A stretch of 64,000 nucleotides of DNA from Couchioplanes caeruleus (GTDB lineage Bacteria; Actinomycetota; Actinomycetes; Mycobacteriales; Micromonosporaceae), in contig NZ_RJKL01000001.1 in NCBI RefSeq assembly GCF_003751945.1, positions 7,210,501 to 7,274,500 on the forward strand, read 5' to 3'. Numbering within the stretch: position 1 is the first letter of the stretch; each line of letters begins with the position of its first letter. The notes under the pieces were generated by a model, which did no database searches, was not told where the DNA came from, and saw nothing but the letters and a program-made list of their open reading frames with translations. The position numbers and the translations under genes are program-made. This document shows, piece after piece, positions 62,384 through 64,000 of this stretch.

Positions 62384-62965
62384 CGTCTCAGCGGGAAACG
62401 CGTTCGGCTGCATCACCCGCAATGCTCGTCGCCTGACAGCGACCCGTCCGAGCATGGGTGATCCGCGCAAGCGGCGTGCGAGGGCCGCCCTGATCAGGCC
62501 ACGCCCCGCACTGTTTCACGCCGCCAGAACATCGGTCTCGAACTCGGCGACGTCCTCGGGGCCCGGCTGCGGGCCGCTTGTCCGTCGGCGCATCACCATC
62601 CGTACCGCGGCCTGACCTGCACCAGCTCGCTCCCGCGGTCGCTGCCCGGTCCCCGCGCTGGCGGCCCAGATGGGACACGCCTACACCTGGGACGCCGATG
62701 AACCGTGACCTGTTCACCGACCGGATGTATAGTCAGCGGACTGTCGCTGTAGGAACTTGGCAACCTGCTCGGCATCCACCCCCATGGCCTGTACCCCTTC
62801 GATGCCTCCGGTGGACTGCTCCACCAGAGGCGTCCGCGTTCTGATCGAGCTGACCCGGCGCCTCGACCTGCACTCCGCCGCCCTGTCGCTTGTTGTGCGC
62901 CAGCTAATACTCCAGCCGGGGATCGTGATCACGCTGGACGAGGGCGCGCCGTGGCGTAATCACTG
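62384..62965. other. Intergenic region, no supported gene
   Basis: Nearly 600 bases between the SMR gene and the kinase gene. Several short frames occur but none has a convincing motif. It should contain the promoter of the minus-strand SMR gene. Confidence 0.35.
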
Positions 62966-63910
62966 TCAAGGGTTCGGCTTGGTGACAGCGCTGGCCGTGT
63001 ATTCAGAGAAGATTTCGCCGAGGATGCGCTGCGCGTTCGCGAATTCTTTCGCGTCCTCAGGATCTTCGAAGGTGTCGGGGCAGCTGGCGAGGGTTTTCCA
63101 GAGGGCCCAGCCACGTCCGCGCGCCCATGTCGCATCGTCGACCGTCAGCCGCTTGCAGAATGCCTGCCGGCCGTCGGCGGTCAGCAACGTCCAGGCAATC
63201 GCTAGGTCACAGGCCGGGTCACCGACGCCGCATGTCCCGAAGTCAATGACGGCCGCCAACTGGCCGTCAGCAAGTAGAAGGTTTCCCTGGGCGATGTCTC
63301 CATGGAACCAGCGGTCTACGCCGTCCCAGCGGGCGTCGAGCGCCCTCGCCCAAATCTCGCGAATCAGCTCGGCATCGACGTGGCCAGCCAACTCGGCGAG
63401 CGCATCGTAAACCTTCTTGTCGTAGGTGCGTAGGGTGCCACCCCGGAACCAGTTGTGAATGCCCGGCTGCGGACCGCCGGCGCTGTCGATGCTCTGCAGG
63501 GCCGCTAAGAACTCGGCTAGGTCGAGCGCGAATCGCACCGGGTCGGCGATGCGGTCTACGCGTGCAGGCTCGCCGTCGAGCCATCGGTAGATCGACCAGG
63601 GATAGGGGTAGCCCGCACCTGGCTTGCCCTTCGCCAGTGGGGCAGGGACGGGCAGCGGCAGCTGAGCGGCGAGGGCCGGGAGCCACCGATGCTCCTTATC
63701 GACTGCTAAGGCGTACTCGGCGGCGCTGGGCAGACGCACTAGCCTGTTGGGGCCGAGGTGGAAGGTCCAGTTGTCCCAGCCGCCGTTGGCTACCGGCTCG
63801 ATCGGGAGATCGGCCGGTTCCGGGAACTGGCCGGAGATGAGCCGACGCACCTGTTCCGCGTCGACGGTGATGCGCTGCGGCGGGGGACCGAGATCCGGAA
63901 TTTCACTCAC
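62966..63910 (-). CDS. Aminoglycoside phosphotransferase family protein
   Basis: 314 aa from a GTG at 63910. APH/choline-kinase fold: GWDNWTFHLGPNRLVRLPSA (ATP-binding N-lobe), KEHRWLPALAAQLPLPVPAP, PYPWSIYRWLDGEPARVDRI, the catalytic loop VDRWFHGDIAQGNLLL (HxDxxxxN) and metal loop AAVIDFGTCGVGDPACDLAI. Such proteins phosphorylate small hydroxylated substrates, sometimes aminoglycosides or macrolides. The substrate cannot be named. Together with the SMR gene and the ABC-F protein it gives the segment a resistance flavour. Confidence 0.88.
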   Translation of the reverse strand: MSEIPDLGPPPQRITVDAEQVRRLISGQFPEPADLPIEPVANGGWDNWTFHLGPNRLVRLPSAAEYALAVDKEHRWLPALAAQLPLPVPAPLAKGKPGAGYPYPWSIYRWLDGEPARVDRIADPVRFALDLAEFLAALQSIDSAGGPQPGIHNWFRGGTLRTYDKKVYDALAELAGHVDAELIREIWARALDARWDGVDRWFHGDIAQGNLLLADGQLAAVIDFGTCGVGDPACDLAIAWTLLTADGRQAFCKRLTVDDATWARGRGWALWKTLASCPDTFEDPEDAKEFANAQRILGEIFSEYTASAVTKPNP

Positions 63911-64000
63911 TGAGCCATCCTCGTCTGACCATCGACGTCGAGCGCGATGTGGTGCACCAGCGGAAGCAGCCACCGCTGATCATGGACGGTTGTGTGGACT
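63911..64000. other. Window edge, upstream of the kinase gene
   Basis: Ninety bases; too short to assign. It may contain the end of the next gene or the kinase promoter. Confidence 0.3.

Overview
The window is high-GC actinomycete DNA. Coding frames have strong third-position G/C, GTG and TTG starts are common, and there are Streptomyces-type families (DUF4360, DUF4142, SARP/BTAD, YbaB-ESX neighbours, DICT-EAL) and AICE-type mobile remnants. A Micromonosporaceae host (Actinoplanes/Micromonospora-like) is my inference. The window is an accessory-rich chromosomal segment: functional genes alternate with several generations of decayed mobile DNA.

Layout. 0-9 kb: lexA divergent from a TSCPD-only ribonucleotide-reductase-like gene, secreted proteins (one DUF4360), a spermidine-synthase-like protein, a GT2 glycosyltransferase, and integrase/IS481/VOC/MmyB fragments. 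9.5-17 kb: a wrecked integrative element. Two identical 43-nt copies of a tRNA-Pro 3' end and a related inverted copy surround integrase, FtsK-like and ssb pseudogenes and two intact cassettes of type VII secretion-associated (EspC-like/YbaB/membrane) genes. 17-19 kb: dead IS5 copies and integrase scraps. 19-23 kb: a substrate-binding lipoprotein, GGDEF and EAL-DICT set (c-di-GMP). 23.8-31 kb: pentapeptide-repeat membrane protein, ATP-dependent DNA ligase, an SOS-box-linked ImuA-like protein, an ECF sigma/membrane partner pair, then a decayed ISAzo13-type element. 32.6-41.9 kb: an apparently intact, tightly overlapping nine-gene peptide (RiPP-like) operon. It runs: 43-aa precursor, attenuator hairpin, ABC exporter, HExxH peptide beta-hydroxylase-like enzyme, HPr-kinase-like protein, prolyl-oligopeptidase-like protein, TldD, TldE, second HPr-kinase-like protein. 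42.3-47 kb: metE under a cobalamin riboswitch, and an ABC-F antibiotic-resistance protein with a possible leader ORF. 47.3-49.3 kb: dead resolvase, then a minimal graspetide locus (ATP-grasp ligase plus 103-aa precursor). 49.8-56.6 kb: DUF4142 protein, a secreted gene broken by IS fragments, another secreted protein, and a ~1030-aa MalT/SARP-like regulator. 56.6-64 kb: a MASE-PAS-GGDEF-EAL protein, a dead IS5 copy, an IS701 element with intact ends and CTAG target duplication, an SMR efflux gene and an APH-family kinase.

How the parts work together. The most coherent system is the 32.6-41.9 kb operon. Its overlapping stop/start codons imply one transcript making a modified peptide (hydroxylation and possibly phosphorylation), trimming it (TldD/TldE and/or the S9-like protein) and exporting it. 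No class-defining cyclase (YcaO, LanM, lasso B/C, radical SAM, ATP-grasp) is inside it, so its chemistry cannot be assigned to a known RiPP class from sequence alone. The only ATP-grasp peptide ligase is 6 kb downstream in its own two-gene locus. LexA and the ImuA-like gene both have GTAC-N4-GT(T/A)C operator-like palindromes upstream, which hints at an SOS branch.
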